The position numbers and the translations under genes are program-made. From contig JAWLCW010000001.1 in NCBI GenBank assembly GCA_041686935.1, positions 434,001 through 498,000 on the forward strand: a stretch of 64,000 nucleotides of DNA, given 5' to 3'. The notes beneath the pieces were generated by a model. It saw nothing but the letters and a program-made list of their open reading frames with translations. It did not search any database and was not told the DNA's origin. Below are positions 1 to 9,502 of this stretch, piece after piece (the first letter of the stretch is position 1; every line of letters starts with the position of its first letter). This stretch comes from Mariniphaga sp041686935. Its GTDB lineage: Bacteria > Bacteroidota > Bacteroidia > Bacteroidales > Prolixibacteraceae.

Positions 1-2
1 TC

Positions 3-779
3 GAATTCAGCTCCCCAACCATCAATGCTTCTGCAATGACGCATTTACATATAGATATTTTTATTCCGAATGTTTTGACAACCAACGCACTTTTAAGTAT
101 TGAAGTAGTGGACTTTGGTGCTGAGGTTAGCGGAACGGTCACGAAGACCATTACACCGGCGCAGTCGCAGCAATGGGTGAGTCTGGATATTCCCTTTTCA
201 GAATTAAGTGGTTTGAGCTCAAGAACAAATCTTGCCCAAATCATTTTTGTGGATGTAAACAACAACATTGCAAATTTTTACGCCGACAACATTTATTTTT
301 ACAATGAAGCAACTACGCCTTCAGTTCCGGCAACAGCCGCACCTGCACCCACACACAGCGCTGCCAATGTAATCAGTGTTTTCAGCGATGCCTACACCCA
401 AATTGCCGGAACAAATGTTAATCCGGGCTGGGGACAGGCTACCGTTACTGAGATAGTGCAGGTTCAGGGAAATAACACCCTGAAAATGGCCGGTCTAAAT
501 TATCAGGGAATTGAATTGGGCAGCAGCCAGGATGTTTCAGAAATGCAATTTTTGCACCTCGATTTCTGGACATCCAACTCAACTGCGCTCAGTGTTTATC
601 TGATAAGTCCGGGACCTGTTGAAACCGGATATACTTTAACGGTTCCAACTTCAGGCTGGACCAGCATCGACATTCCGTTGTCCTCATTTTCTCCGGTAGA
701 TTTAACCGATGTCATTCAACTCAAATTCGACGGGAATGGCGACATCTACCTGGACAACATTTACTTCAGAAAAAATTAA
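3..779 (+). CDS. Surface glycan-binding-type protein, two B modules, 5' end outside window
   Basis: The reading frame is open to the left edge, so the first ATG at 36 is internal and the gene is partial. The visible part is the second half of one repeat module (starting near SAMTHLHIDIF, ending YADNIYFYNEA) followed by one full copy (ATAAPAPTHSAANV, then PGWGQ, then YLDNIYF). The same module, called B here, occurs twice in the protein at 11411-13711. It looks like an all-beta carbohydrate-binding domain, but I cannot assign a CBM family. The protein ends right after the last B module, with no type IX sorting domain, unlike its paralogue. It sits 12 bp upstream of a GH16 gene in the same direction, so a role in binding beta-glucan at the cell surface is inferred from context only. 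Confidence 0.7.
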   Translation, partial: EFSSPTINASAMTHLHIDIFIPNVLTTNALLSIEVVDFGAEVSGTVTKTITPAQSQQWVSLDIPFSELSGLSSRTNLAQIIFVDVNNNIANFYADNIYFYNEATTPSVPATAAPAPTHSAANVISVFSDAYTQIAGTNVNPGWGQATVTEIVQVQGNNTLKMAGLNYQGIELGSSQDVSEMQFLHLDFWTSNSTALSVYLISPGPVETGYTLTVPTSGWTSIDIPLSSFSPVDLTDVIQLKFDGNGDIYLDNIYFRKN

Positions 780-791
780 AATATAATACAA

Positions 792-1625
792 ATGAATACA
801 ACAGTAATATTCAAAAGAATCCGCATCCCATTCATTCTGGCGGCATTGATGGCCTTTTTTTCGGGGTGCGAACGGGACGACTTCCAAAAGCTGGAGGAAC
901 GAAACTGGCAGTTAACCTGGAGCGATAATTTTGACGGTCCTGCCGGACAGTTGCCCGATGCCACAAAATGGACGTTCGACATTGGCACCGGCGACGGCGG
1001 CTGGGGTAATGCCGAATTGCAAAGTTACACCAACAGCCCCGAAAATGTTTCGCTCGATGGCGACGGGAACCTGGTGATTACCGCCATTCAGAGCGGTAAC
1101 CGCTTTACTTCGGCGCGCATCAAAACGCAGGGTTTGTTTACACAAAAGTACGGCCGTTTCGAAGCTCGCATGAAAACTCCTTACGGTCCCGGTTTGTGGC
1201 CCGCATTCTGGATGCTGGGCGAAAACATCGAAACCGTTGGCTGGCCGCAGTGTGGCGAAATCGACATCATGGAACTAAGGGGACAGGAGCCGCACATCAT
1301 TCATGGCACCATTCACGGCCCGGGATATTCAGGCGGAAATCCCATTACTAAAAAGTATGGTCTGGCCAACAGCCGTTACGATACCGAATTTCACATTTTC
1401 GCCGTGGAATGGTTCGAAGACCGGATTGATTTTTTTGTAGATGATTACCTGTATCAGCGCATCGAACGCCAAGATGTTCCTGGCGAATGGGTGTACAACC
1501 AGCCATTTTTCATTTTGCTGAATGTGGCGGTTGGCGGCAATTACGTGGGATTTCCCACAGCCGACACCCCTTTCCCGCAAAAAATGATTATTGACTATGT
1601 AAAAGTCTATCAGGAAACGAATTAA
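792..1625 (+). CDS. GH16 endo-beta-glucanase (laminarinase-like), lipoprotein
   Basis: This is a 277-residue glycoside hydrolase family 16 enzyme. A signal peptide ends in a lipobox (FFSGC, Cys26), so it is probably a membrane-anchored lipoprotein facing the periplasm or cell surface. The GH16 active-site signature GEIDIMEL places the nucleophile at Glu156, the assisting Asp at 158 and the acid/base at Glu161. The aromatic motifs WPAFWMLG and the C-terminal DYVKVYQ are typical of the laminarinase/beta-1,3(4)-glucanase group. The likely reaction is endo-hydrolysis of beta-1,3-glucan. It is a single domain with no sorting domain. It lies between a binding-type protein and the GH149 phosphorylase (37-bp gap), consistent with one transcript. 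Exact linkage specificity cannot be read from sequence alone. Confidence 0.9.
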   Translation: MNTTVIFKRIRIPFILAALMAFFSGCERDDFQKLEERNWQLTWSDNFDGPAGQLPDATKWTFDIGTGDGGWGNAELQSYTNSPENVSLDGDGNLVITAIQSGNRFTSARIKTQGLFTQKYGRFEARMKTPYGPGLWPAFWMLGENIETVGWPQCGEIDIMELRGQEPHIIHGTIHGPGYSGGNPITKKYGLANSRYDTEFHIFAVEWFEDRIDFFVDDYLYQRIERQDVPGEWVYNQPFFILLNVAVGGNYVGFPTADTPFPQKMIIDYVKVYQETN

Positions 1626-1662
1626 GAATAGCATTCACTTTAAAATCATATTTTTTCGACCA

Positions 1663-4600
1663 ATGAACAAAGTATATTCGGAAAGCGAAAAGCATGTTGC
1701 AGAGAAAAAAGTTGAAATGGAGGTAGTTGAACTTAAAAATGAAAGCTATTTCAAAATTTCGAACCACGATGCAATGCGTCCCTTTTTTATGAGCATCGTC
1801 AGCGACTCGAATCACTGGATGTTTATTTCAAGCAACGGCGGATTGTCTGCCGGGCGCAAAAATCCTGAATATGCTTTGTTCCCTTATTATACCGACGATA
1901 AAATTACTGAATCGGCCGATATTACCGGAAGCAAAACAATTTTTCGTATCCGGCAAGGGAGCGAAACTCATATTTGGGAACCTTTTTCCGAACGGTTTAC
2001 CGGGAAATATTCAATCAGCCGGAACCTTTACAAAAGCATTTACGGCAATAAAATTGTTTTCGAAGAAATCAACCACGATTTAGGTCTAACCTTCAGCTAC
2101 CAGTGGAATTCATCGAAGATTTTTGGGTTTGTCAGAAATGCCTGGTTAAAAAACACTTCGGGCGACGATTACGAAATTACGCTGCTGGATGGAATCCAGA
2201 ACATTATGCCTTTTGGCGTTCCGAGCGATTTGCAGCGTTCAACCAGCAACCTGGTGGATGCCTACAAACGAAGCGAATTGGAGCCGGAATCAGGCGTTGG
2301 AATTTATGCCCTCAGCGCTATTATTGTTGACAAAGCCGAACCCAGCGAAGCGTTGAAAGCCAATGTCGCCTGGTCGTTGGGGCTGGAAAACCCGAAACAC
2401 CTGCTTTCCTCTCTGCAACTTGATAACTTCAGAAAAAACAGGGAAATTGCTGATGAAGTGGATATTAAGGGAGAAAAAGGAGCTTTTTTTGTTTGTAAAG
2501 AAATTTCCCTCCCGTCTCAAAGTGAAAAGACCTGGAAAATCGTTGCCAATGTCAATCAGAATCATGCACAAGTCATAAGCCTTTGTCAAAGCATAAAGGG
2601 AAAAAATAACCTTGACGCACAAATTCAAACCGATATTGATTCGGGTACAGAAAAACTGATTCAACTGGTGGCAAGCTCCGACGGATTGCAATTCACGGCC
2701 GACAAACTGAACGACGCACGTCATTTTTCGAACGTGCTGTTCAACATTATGCGTGGGGGAATTTTTGATGATAACTACCAGATTAAAAAAGCGGATTTTT
2801 TAGAATACCTGGCCAAAGCCAATAAAAATGTTGTAGCCGAAAACCGGGATTTCACGGAAAAACTTCCAACTGTATTTAGACTTTCAGAATTAAAAACGCT
2901 TTTAACAAACCTTGAAAATGCTGATTTAATAAGGCTTTCGGCAGAATACCTGCCCCTGAAATTCAGCCGCAGGCACGGCGACCCGAGCCGCCCCTGGAAC
3001 TATTTTACCATCAATATTCAAAATGAAAACGATGGCTCCGAAATTCTGGATTATGAAGGAAACTGGCGCGATATATTTCAAAACTGGGAGGCATTGGCGC
3101 ATTCATATCCCGAATTTATTACCGGTATGATTTTCAAGTTTCTGAATGCCTCAACGTTCGATGGGTACAATCCATACCGGGTAACCAAAGACGGTTTTGA
3201 CTGGGAAACCATCGAACCTGAAAATCCGTGGTCGTATATCGGGTATTGGGGCGACCACCAGATAATTTATTTACAGAAGTTTTTCGAAATCATTGAAAAA
3301 TATTACCCCGGCACCTTACAATCGTTTTTCGACAAAGAATGGTTTGTTTACGCTGCTGTTCCATATAGAATAAAACCATACAGCCAGTTGCTAGAAAATC
3401 CGAAAGACACCATTGAATTTGACCATGCATGGGATGCTTCCATTAGAAAACAGCGCGATTCCATTGGGGCCGATGGCGCATTGCTTGCCACTGACAACCA
3501 GGAAATCTACCATGTGAATTTCATTGAAAAAGTGTTGGCCACTGTGCTTTCAAAAATGTCCAATTTTATTTCCGAAGGCGGCATCTGGATGAACACACAG
3601 CGCCCGGAATGGAACGACGCCAACAATGCACTGGTAGGAAACGGAGTTTCGATGGTAACGCTTTACTATTTGCACCGGTTTTTTAAATTTTTCCGCGACA
3701 TACTGGAAATGTGCGAAATGGAGAATGTAACAATTTCAGCAGAATTGAATGTATTTTACCAGTCCGTTCAAAATACGTTGGCAGAATTCAGTTCGCTGCT
3801 GACAGAAAAAATTGGCGATAAAGACCGGAAAATTATTCTGGTCCACCTCGGACAGACCGCTTCTGAGTACCGGAAACACATTTACCAAAACGGATTTGAA
3901 GGCACAAAAGAAGAAATCTCAGTAACAGAGCTGAAATTTTTTACCCGGGTTTGCCTCAATTTTTTGGAACATTCCATCCGAGCCAACCAGCGTACCGATA
4001 ATCTTTTCCACGCCTATAATTTAATGACTGCAACAGACACCGAAGTTTCTGTTTCGCACCTTTCGGAAATGCTCGAAGGGCAGGTGGCCGTTTTAAGTTC
4101 GGGATATTTATCTTCTGAACAAGCACTTGAGGTACTGGATGCACTAAAAAGTAGCGCTCTTTTCCGCAAAGACCAGTACAGCTACATTCTCTATCCCAAC
4201 AAAAATTTGCCCCGTTTCCTCGAAAAGAACAACATTCCGCCCGATAGCGCTCAGAAATCAGAATTGATTAAAAAACTGGTTTCCGATGGGAATAAAGAAA
4301 TTGTTGACCTGGACATTCAGGGCGGATTGCATTTCAACGGAAATTTCAAAAACGCGGGCGACCTGAAAACGGCCTTAAGCAAATTATCAGCGAGCACTTA
4401 TAGCGAACTCGTTCAGCAAGACCGAGAGATGGTGCTGGATATTTTTGAGGAAGTCTTTAATCACAAAGCTTTTACCGGTAGGTCGGGTACGTTTTATTCC
4501 TACGAAGGACTGGGGTCCATTTACTGGCACATGGTTTCGAAACTGAATCTGGCTGTGCAGGAATGTTGTTTGAAAGCCATTGAAGAAGACGCAGATGAGA

Positions 4601-5118
4601 AAGTCACCGGCCGCTTGCTGGACCACTATTACGAGATTGAAGCCGGGATTGGTGTACATAAATCGCCTGAATTGTATGGCGCATTTCCCACTGACCCGTA
4701 TTCGCATACGCCTATGCACAGGGGCGCTCAACAACCCGGCATGACCGGCCAGGTGAAGGAAGATATTTTGGTCAGGTTTGGCGAGCTGGGAATTTTTGTA
4801 AAAGAGGGAAAACTGTGTTTCAATCCATTGCTGCTCAGAAATCAGGAATTTCTCAATGAAGAACAAATTTTTGAATACCGGAATTATCAGGGCGATTTCA
4901 AAGAAATAAAGCTCTCAGACGGGCAACTGGCGTTTACCTGTTGCCAAACCCCTGTTATCTTTTCACTTTCCGAAACAGACAGCATAACTGTGTATTACAC
5001 CGATGGAAACAAGGAAGAAATTGCAGGCAAAATCCTGAATCGGGAAATAAGCAGCGAGATATTCAGGAGAACCGGAGCCATTGAAAAATTGGAAGTATCT
5101 GTATCAAAAAACATATAG
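1663..5118 (+). CDS. GH149-like beta-1,3-oligoglucan phosphorylase
   Basis: This 1151-residue protein has no signal peptide and should be cytosolic. It belongs to the inverting phosphorylase clan of GH94, GH149 and GH161. The motif RPEWNDANNAL puts the expected general acid at Asp652, as in the DWND motif of GH94. Other conserved patches are SYIGYWGDHQ and AQQPGMTGQ near the C-terminus. GH94 cellobiose phosphorylases are about 800 residues, whereas GH149 and GH161 are about 1100, which fits here. GH149 is preferred because that family is known from Bacteroidota beta-glucan loci. The reaction would be phosphorolysis of beta-1,3-gluco-oligosaccharides to alpha-glucose-1-phosphate plus a shortened chain. 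Only 3 bp separate it from the next symporter gene. GH161 is the main alternative. Confidence 0.82.
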   Translation: MNKVYSESEKHVAEKKVEMEVVELKNESYFKISNHDAMRPFFMSIVSDSNHWMFISSNGGLSAGRKNPEYALFPYYTDDKITESADITGSKTIFRIRQGSETHIWEPFSERFTGKYSISRNLYKSIYGNKIVFEEINHDLGLTFSYQWNSSKIFGFVRNAWLKNTSGDDYEITLLDGIQNIMPFGVPSDLQRSTSNLVDAYKRSELEPESGVGIYALSAIIVDKAEPSEALKANVAWSLGLENPKHLLSSLQLDNFRKNREIADEVDIKGEKGAFFVCKEISLPSQSEKTWKIVANVNQNHAQVISLCQSIKGKNNLDAQIQTDIDSGTEKLIQLVASSDGLQFTADKLNDARHFSNVLFNIMRGGIFDDNYQIKKADFLEYLAKANKNVVAENRDFTEKLPTVFRLSELKTLLTNLENADLIRLSAEYLPLKFSRRHGDPSRPWNYFTINIQNENDGSEILDYEGNWRDIFQNWEALAHSYPEFITGMIFKFLNASTFDGYNPYRVTKDGFDWETIEPENPWSYIGYWGDHQIIYLQKFFEIIEKYYPGTLQSFFDKEWFVYAAVPYRIKPYSQLLENPKDTIEFDHAWDASIRKQRDSIGADGALLATDNQEIYHVNFIEKVLATVLSKMSNFISEGGIWMNTQRPEWNDANNALVGNGVSMVTLYYLHRFFKFFRDILEMCEMENVTISAELNVFYQSVQNTLAEFSSLLTEKIGDKDRKIILVHLGQTASEYRKHIYQNGFEGTKEEISVTELKFFTRVCLNFLEHSIRANQRTDNLFHAYNLMTATDTEVSVSHLSEMLEGQVAVLSSGYLSSEQALEVLDALKSSALFRKDQYSYILYPNKNLPRFLEKNNIPPDSAQKSELIKKLVSDGNKEIVDLDIQGGLHFNGNFKNAGDLKTALSKLSASTYSELVQQDREMVLDIFEEVFNHKAFTGRSGTFYSYEGLGSIYWHMVSKLNLAVQECCLKAIEEDADEKVTGRLLDHYYEIEAGIGVHKSPELYGAFPTDPYSHTPMHRGAQQPGMTGQVKEDILVRFGELGIFVKEGKLCFNPLLLRNQEFLNEEQIFEYRNYQGDFKEIKLSDGQLAFTCCQTPVIFSLSETDSITVYYTDGNKEEIAGKILNREISSEIFRRTGAIEKLEVSVSKNI

Positions 5119-5121
5119 AAA

Positions 5122-6480
5122 ATGAGCGACAATACCGGAAAATTATCAGTAAAGGAAAAAATTGGTTATGGCCTGGGCGATACCGCGTCGCACTTTGTTT
5201 GGGACATGGTCGGTTTCTGGATTTTGATTTTTTACACCGATACTTTTGGAATTTCTGCTGCGGCAGCTGGAACGATTATGCTGATTGCCCGTTTCTGGGA
5301 TATGTTCAGCGACCCGCTGATGGGAATTATTGCCGACCGCACCAACACCCGCTGGGGAAAATTTCGTCCCTATTTGCTTTGGATGGCGCTTCCATACAGC
5401 ATTTTAGCAGTTCTTACTTTTTCAACACCCGATATTGGCGACACCGGGAAAGTGATTTACGCCGGGGTTACCTATCTGCTGCTTATGACTGTTTTTACGG
5501 CCATTAACCTTCCCTATTCTTCGCTGGGAGCTGTAATGACTTCCAACTCGTACGAAAGGGCCGGATTAAATTCCTACCGTTTCATTTTTGCTTTTATCGG
5601 ACAATTTATTGTTACCGGAACCGCGCTTTACCTGGCCAATTATTTTGGAAAAGGCGACAACGCCAAAGGATATCAATATACGCTGATGCTGTTTGCGGCA
5701 ATCAGTTTTGTGCTGTTTATGATTACTTTCAAATCTACGAGAGAACGAATTCAGCCACCTTCCAAACAGCAGAAAAATCTGAAACAGGACATTAAAAATC
5801 TGTTCAAAAACCGGCCCTGGGTCATTCTGTTTTTTGTGGGAATTATTTCGTTTGTGATGTTTGCCCTGCAAAACCTTTCCATTGCCTATTATTTCAAATA
5901 TTACATCGGGAATGAAGAAAGCGTGCAACTGTTTAACGTCATTGGCACTGTGGCTTTAATTCTGGGAATTCCTTTCTCAAAACCACTGTCGGAAAGGTTC
6001 GGGAAACGAAATGTCTATATGGCAAGTTCCCTTCTATCGGGCCTGTTTTTTATTCTTTTATATCTTCCGGGAAATGAAAACATCTATTCCGTTTACATCC
6101 TGAACATTCTGGCCAAATTTACTTACGCACCTGCTGTTCCGCTGCTTTGGACCATGCTTGCTGACACAGCAGACTATTCTGAATGGAAATTTGAACGGAG
6201 GGCAACCGGTCTGGTGTTCTCGGCAGCTACTTTCGCACAAAAAGCCGGTTGGGGAATTGGCGGAGCACTGGCCGGCTGGATGCTTGCCCTGTTCCAATTT
6301 GTTCCCAATGTCGAGCAAACGGCTTCCTCTATCAATGGCATTAAGCTGATGATATCCGTATTTCCGGGAATTCTGTATATGTCGTGCGCCATTCTGCTCT
6401 GGTACTATGCCATTGACCATAAAACGTGTCTTCAGATGGAAACTGAACTGGAGCAGCGAAGAGAAAAACAAAAACAATAG
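5122..6480 (+). CDS. GPH-family sugar:cation symporter (MFS)
   Basis: This 452-residue protein has about twelve hydrophobic segments and the N-terminal signature of the glycoside-pentoside-hexuronide:cation symporters: GYGLGDTASHFVWDM, then a long first loop with DPLMGIIADRTNTRWGKFRP. It should sit in the inner membrane and import oligosaccharides using a Na+ or H+ gradient. It is tightly packed between GH149 (3-bp gap) and GH30 (3-bp gap), so it very probably supplies the phosphorylase with beta-1,3-linked oligosaccharides. A second symporter of the same type is at 8020-9450. The substrate is inferred from context. Confidence 0.88.
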   Translation: MSDNTGKLSVKEKIGYGLGDTASHFVWDMVGFWILIFYTDTFGISAAAAGTIMLIARFWDMFSDPLMGIIADRTNTRWGKFRPYLLWMALPYSILAVLTFSTPDIGDTGKVIYAGVTYLLLMTVFTAINLPYSSLGAVMTSNSYERAGLNSYRFIFAFIGQFIVTGTALYLANYFGKGDNAKGYQYTLMLFAAISFVLFMITFKSTRERIQPPSKQQKNLKQDIKNLFKNRPWVILFFVGIISFVMFALQNLSIAYYFKYYIGNEESVQLFNVIGTVALILGIPFSKPLSERFGKRNVYMASSLLSGLFFILLYLPGNENIYSVYILNILAKFTYAPAVPLLWTMLADTADYSEWKFERRATGLVFSAATFAQKAGWGIGGALAGWMLALFQFVPNVEQTASSINGIKLMISVFPGILYMSCAILLWYYAIDHKTCLQMETELEQRREKQKQ

Positions 6481-6483
6481 ATT

Positions 6484-7980
6484 ATGAAATCAATTTTACC
6501 AAATCTGATAATTCTTTTTTTCACCGTATTTCTCATGAGCAGTTGTATGAATTCAAAAAAACTAGAAGTGGAAGTATTTGAAACTTCAGCAAATGGAAAT
6601 CAGCTTACCCAATTAGTTGAGTTTCCTGCAACAGATACAAGTGTGAAAATTTCCATTCTACCCGGTGAAGAATTCCAGACCATAACCGGATTCGGAGGTT
6701 CTTTTACCGAAGCTTCGGCTTATCTTCTCAATCAGGTAAGCAAGGAAAACCGCGAAAAAATTTTGGAAGCCTATTTTGGGGAAACAGGCGCCAGGTACTC
6801 ATTAACCCGCACACACATGAACTCCAGCGATTTCTCGTTGGGAAATTATTCTTACGCTCCTGTTGAAGGTGATGTAGAACTGGAACATTTCTCCATTGAA
6901 GAAGATTTGAACGACATCATACCAATGATTAAAGATGCAATGGCTGTTTCAAAAGACGGTTTCAAACTCATCTCGTCGCCCTGGACGGCCCCGCCGTGGA
7001 TGAAAGACAACAACGACTGGCGCGGCGGAAAACTGTTGCCGGAATATTACGAAACCTGGGCTTTATTCTTCTCAAAATACCTAGTTGCATATCAAGCTCA
7101 AGGAATAGATATTTGGGGTTTCACGGTAGAAAACGAGCCGCTGGGAAACGACAGCAACTGGGAGAGTATGCATTATACGCCGGAGGAAATGACCGAATTC
7201 GTAAAAAACCATCTGGGGCCTAAATTGGAAGCTGATGGCCACAATGTGAAAATTTTCGGCTTCGACCAAAACCGCGATAAGCAGTTGAAAATTTGGGTGG
7301 ATGTGATGTTTGGCGACGAAGAGGCAAAGGATTATTTCGACGGAACGGCTGTGCACTGGTACGCCAGCACCTACGACTATTTTCCCGAAGCGTTGCAATA
7401 TGCTGTTAACAAAGCGCCCGGTAAGCACCTGATTAACACCGAGGCCTGTATAGATGCACAGGTTCCCCGGTGGAACGACGATGCCTGGTACTGGTCGAAA
7501 GAAGCAACCGACTGGGGCTGGGACTGGGCACCCGAAGAACAAAAACACCTGCATCCTAAATACGTTCCGGTGTTCCGGTATGCACGCGATATTATAGGCT
7601 GCCTGAACAATGGCGTGGATGGCTGGATAGACTGGAATATGGTGCTCGACAGACAGGGCGGCCCCAACTGGGCAAAAAACTGGTGTGTGGCGCCGGTAAT
7701 TGTTGACCCGGAGCAGGATGAAGTGTACTTCACGCCATTGTATTACACGCTTGCACATTTCAGCCGGTACGTCAGGCCCGGCGCGGTAAGAATAGGAATT
7801 GAAAACACAAGTGAAAGCCTTATGGTAACGGCTGCACGTAATCCCGATGGAAGCATTGCCGTAATTGCTTTCAATCCTGAGGAAGAAACAAAAGGCATTC
7901 AACTTAACCTGAACGAAAAATCGGTTGAATTTGCCATTAATGGAAAAGCCATTCAAACAATTCTGATAAAAGAACCATAA
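6484..7980 (+). CDS. GH30 glycosidase, lipoprotein (probable beta-1,6-glucanase)
   Basis: This 498-residue enzyme has a lipoprotein signal peptide (MSSC, Cys21). The GH30 fold is shown by ITGFGGSFTEA near the N-terminus, ISSPWTAPPWMK, the acid/base motif VENEP (Glu218) and the nucleophile motif NTEA (Glu320). A C-terminal beta domain follows (about residues 420-498). In beta-1,3-glucan loci of marine Bacteroidota, GH30 enzymes remove or cleave beta-1,6-linked glucose branches of laminarin, and that is the preferred role. Glucosylceramidase-like or other beta-glucosidase activity cannot be excluded. It lies between the two GPH symporters. Confidence 0.87.
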   Translation: MKSILPNLIILFFTVFLMSSCMNSKKLEVEVFETSANGNQLTQLVEFPATDTSVKISILPGEEFQTITGFGGSFTEASAYLLNQVSKENREKILEAYFGETGARYSLTRTHMNSSDFSLGNYSYAPVEGDVELEHFSIEEDLNDIIPMIKDAMAVSKDGFKLISSPWTAPPWMKDNNDWRGGKLLPEYYETWALFFSKYLVAYQAQGIDIWGFTVENEPLGNDSNWESMHYTPEEMTEFVKNHLGPKLEADGHNVKIFGFDQNRDKQLKIWVDVMFGDEEAKDYFDGTAVHWYASTYDYFPEALQYAVNKAPGKHLINTEACIDAQVPRWNDDAWYWSKEATDWGWDWAPEEQKHLHPKYVPVFRYARDIIGCLNNGVDGWIDWNMVLDRQGGPNWAKNWCVAPVIVDPEQDEVYFTPLYYTLAHFSRYVRPGAVRIGIENTSESLMVTAARNPDGSIAVIAFNPEEETKGIQLNLNEKSVEFAINGKAIQTILIKEP

Positions 7981-8019
7981 AATTTTGAAAATCAATTTAT
8001 AACTTAAAATCAATAAATT

Positions 8020-9450
8020 ATGTCAAAGTATGTAACACCGCTAAAAGACAGGGTCCCCTTCGGACAAAAAGCAGCTTTTGGTGCCGGTCATTTGGTTAAT
8101 AACCTGTTGCCCGGTGCGTTAGGTGTTTTCGCTTTCTTTTTACTTACTGCTTTTGGGATGGACCCCTTTCTGGCAGGGTTGCTTGGAGGTTTACCCCGGT
8201 TTTTCGATGCCATAACCGACCCCATCATGGGTTATATTACCGATAATACAAAATCGAGGTTTGGCCGCCGAAAGCCCTATATTTTTGTGGGCGCCATTCT
8301 CAGCGGTGTTTTGTTTGCCGTTTTGTGGCAACTGAATCCCGATAATTCTCAAAGCTATAACTTCTGGTATTTTCTGATTCTTTCCATGGTGTATCTGCTT
8401 GGAAACACCATGTTTTCCACTCCCCTTATCGGATTGGGTTACGAAATGACTTCGGATTACAATGAGCGTACCCGACTGATGGGATTTTCGCAAACACTCG
8501 GACAGGTGGCCTGGATGATCGTACCCTGGTTCTGGGTGCTGATTGCCAACCCCAATTTATTCGAAACGCAGGCCATTGGCGTTCGCAGACTGGCCATAAT
8601 TGTGGGTGCCATTTGTATGATTCTGGGAATGCTGCCTGCCCTGTTTTGTAAAGAAATTGACCAGGCTAACCTCACCAACCGCGACGACCTCACGATAAAA
8701 AATATTTTTAAAAGCTTAAAGAGTTTGCTCCACAACATGGTGCTGATTTTTAAAAACGTTTCGTTCGTGCGACTTTGCGGAGCAACGTTTTTGGTTTTCA
8801 ACGGCTTCCAAATGGTAGCTTCATTCAGTTACTTCATCATTGTTTTTTATATGTTTAACGGAGATTACGGTCTTGCCGGAACCTGGCCGGCCTGGTTCTC
8901 AACAATCAGCGCTGTGTTCACTGCATTTTTAATCATCCCGGTAATTACCTGGATGGCAAATAAATGGGGAAAAAGAAAAGCATTCATTTATGCTACCGCC
9001 CTTTCCATGGTTGGATACGCTCTGAAATGGTGGGGCTTCAATCCCGAAAATCCATGGCTGATGTTTATGCCCCTACCCCTTATGGTTTTTGGAATTGGCG
9101 GGTTGTTTACCCTGATGATGAGCATGACCGCCGATGTGTGCGACCTCGACGAGTTAAACAATGGTATGCCCCGTAAGGAGGGTACCTTTGGAGCCATCTA
9201 TTGGTGGATGGTGAAACTGGGACAGGGACTAGCCCTTGTTTTAGGCGGTTTGGTGCTGAAACTGGTAGGTTTCGACCAGCTTGCCGCCCAGCAAACCGCC
9301 GATACAATTACAAACCTGAGGCTTGCCGATATTATTGTACCTGCATTTACCGCCGGTCTGGCTATATGGGTGATGTGGGGTTACGACCTCACCGAGAAAA
9401 AAGCCAGGGAAATTAAAGAAGAATTGGTTAGACGAAGAGGAGAACTTTAA
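8020..9450 (+). CDS. Second GPH-family sugar:cation symporter (MFS)
   Basis: This 476-residue inner-membrane transporter has about twelve hydrophobic helices. The GPH pattern is visible as FGQKAAFGAGHLVNNLLPG and DAITDPIMGYITDNTKSRFG, followed by RRKPYIF. It is clearly different in sequence from the symporter at 5122-6480, so this is not a recent duplication. Possibly one takes short products and the other longer or branched oligosaccharides; that is inference. The gene follows GH30 by 39 bp and precedes the GH17 pair by 52 bp. Confidence 0.87.
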   Translation: MSKYVTPLKDRVPFGQKAAFGAGHLVNNLLPGALGVFAFFLLTAFGMDPFLAGLLGGLPRFFDAITDPIMGYITDNTKSRFGRRKPYIFVGAILSGVLFAVLWQLNPDNSQSYNFWYFLILSMVYLLGNTMFSTPLIGLGYEMTSDYNERTRLMGFSQTLGQVAWMIVPWFWVLIANPNLFETQAIGVRRLAIIVGAICMILGMLPALFCKEIDQANLTNRDDLTIKNIFKSLKSLLHNMVLIFKNVSFVRLCGATFLVFNGFQMVASFSYFIIVFYMFNGDYGLAGTWPAWFSTISAVFTAFLIIPVITWMANKWGKRKAFIYATALSMVGYALKWWGFNPENPWLMFMPLPLMVFGIGGLFTLMMSMTADVCDLDELNNGMPRKEGTFGAIYWWMVKLGQGLALVLGGLVLKLVGFDQLAAQQTADTITNLRLADIIVPAFTAGLAIWVMWGYDLTEKKAREIKEELVRRRGEL

Positions 9451-9502
9451 AATGCCTCTTTCTATTGAATCATTGTAGTGTAAATTTTTAATAATCAAAG
9501 AT

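Noticed and set aside
7081..8013. A 310-residue minus-strand frame opposite the GH30 gene
   Set aside because: GH30 is clearly coding with both catalytic Glu residues; the antisense frame has no family features.
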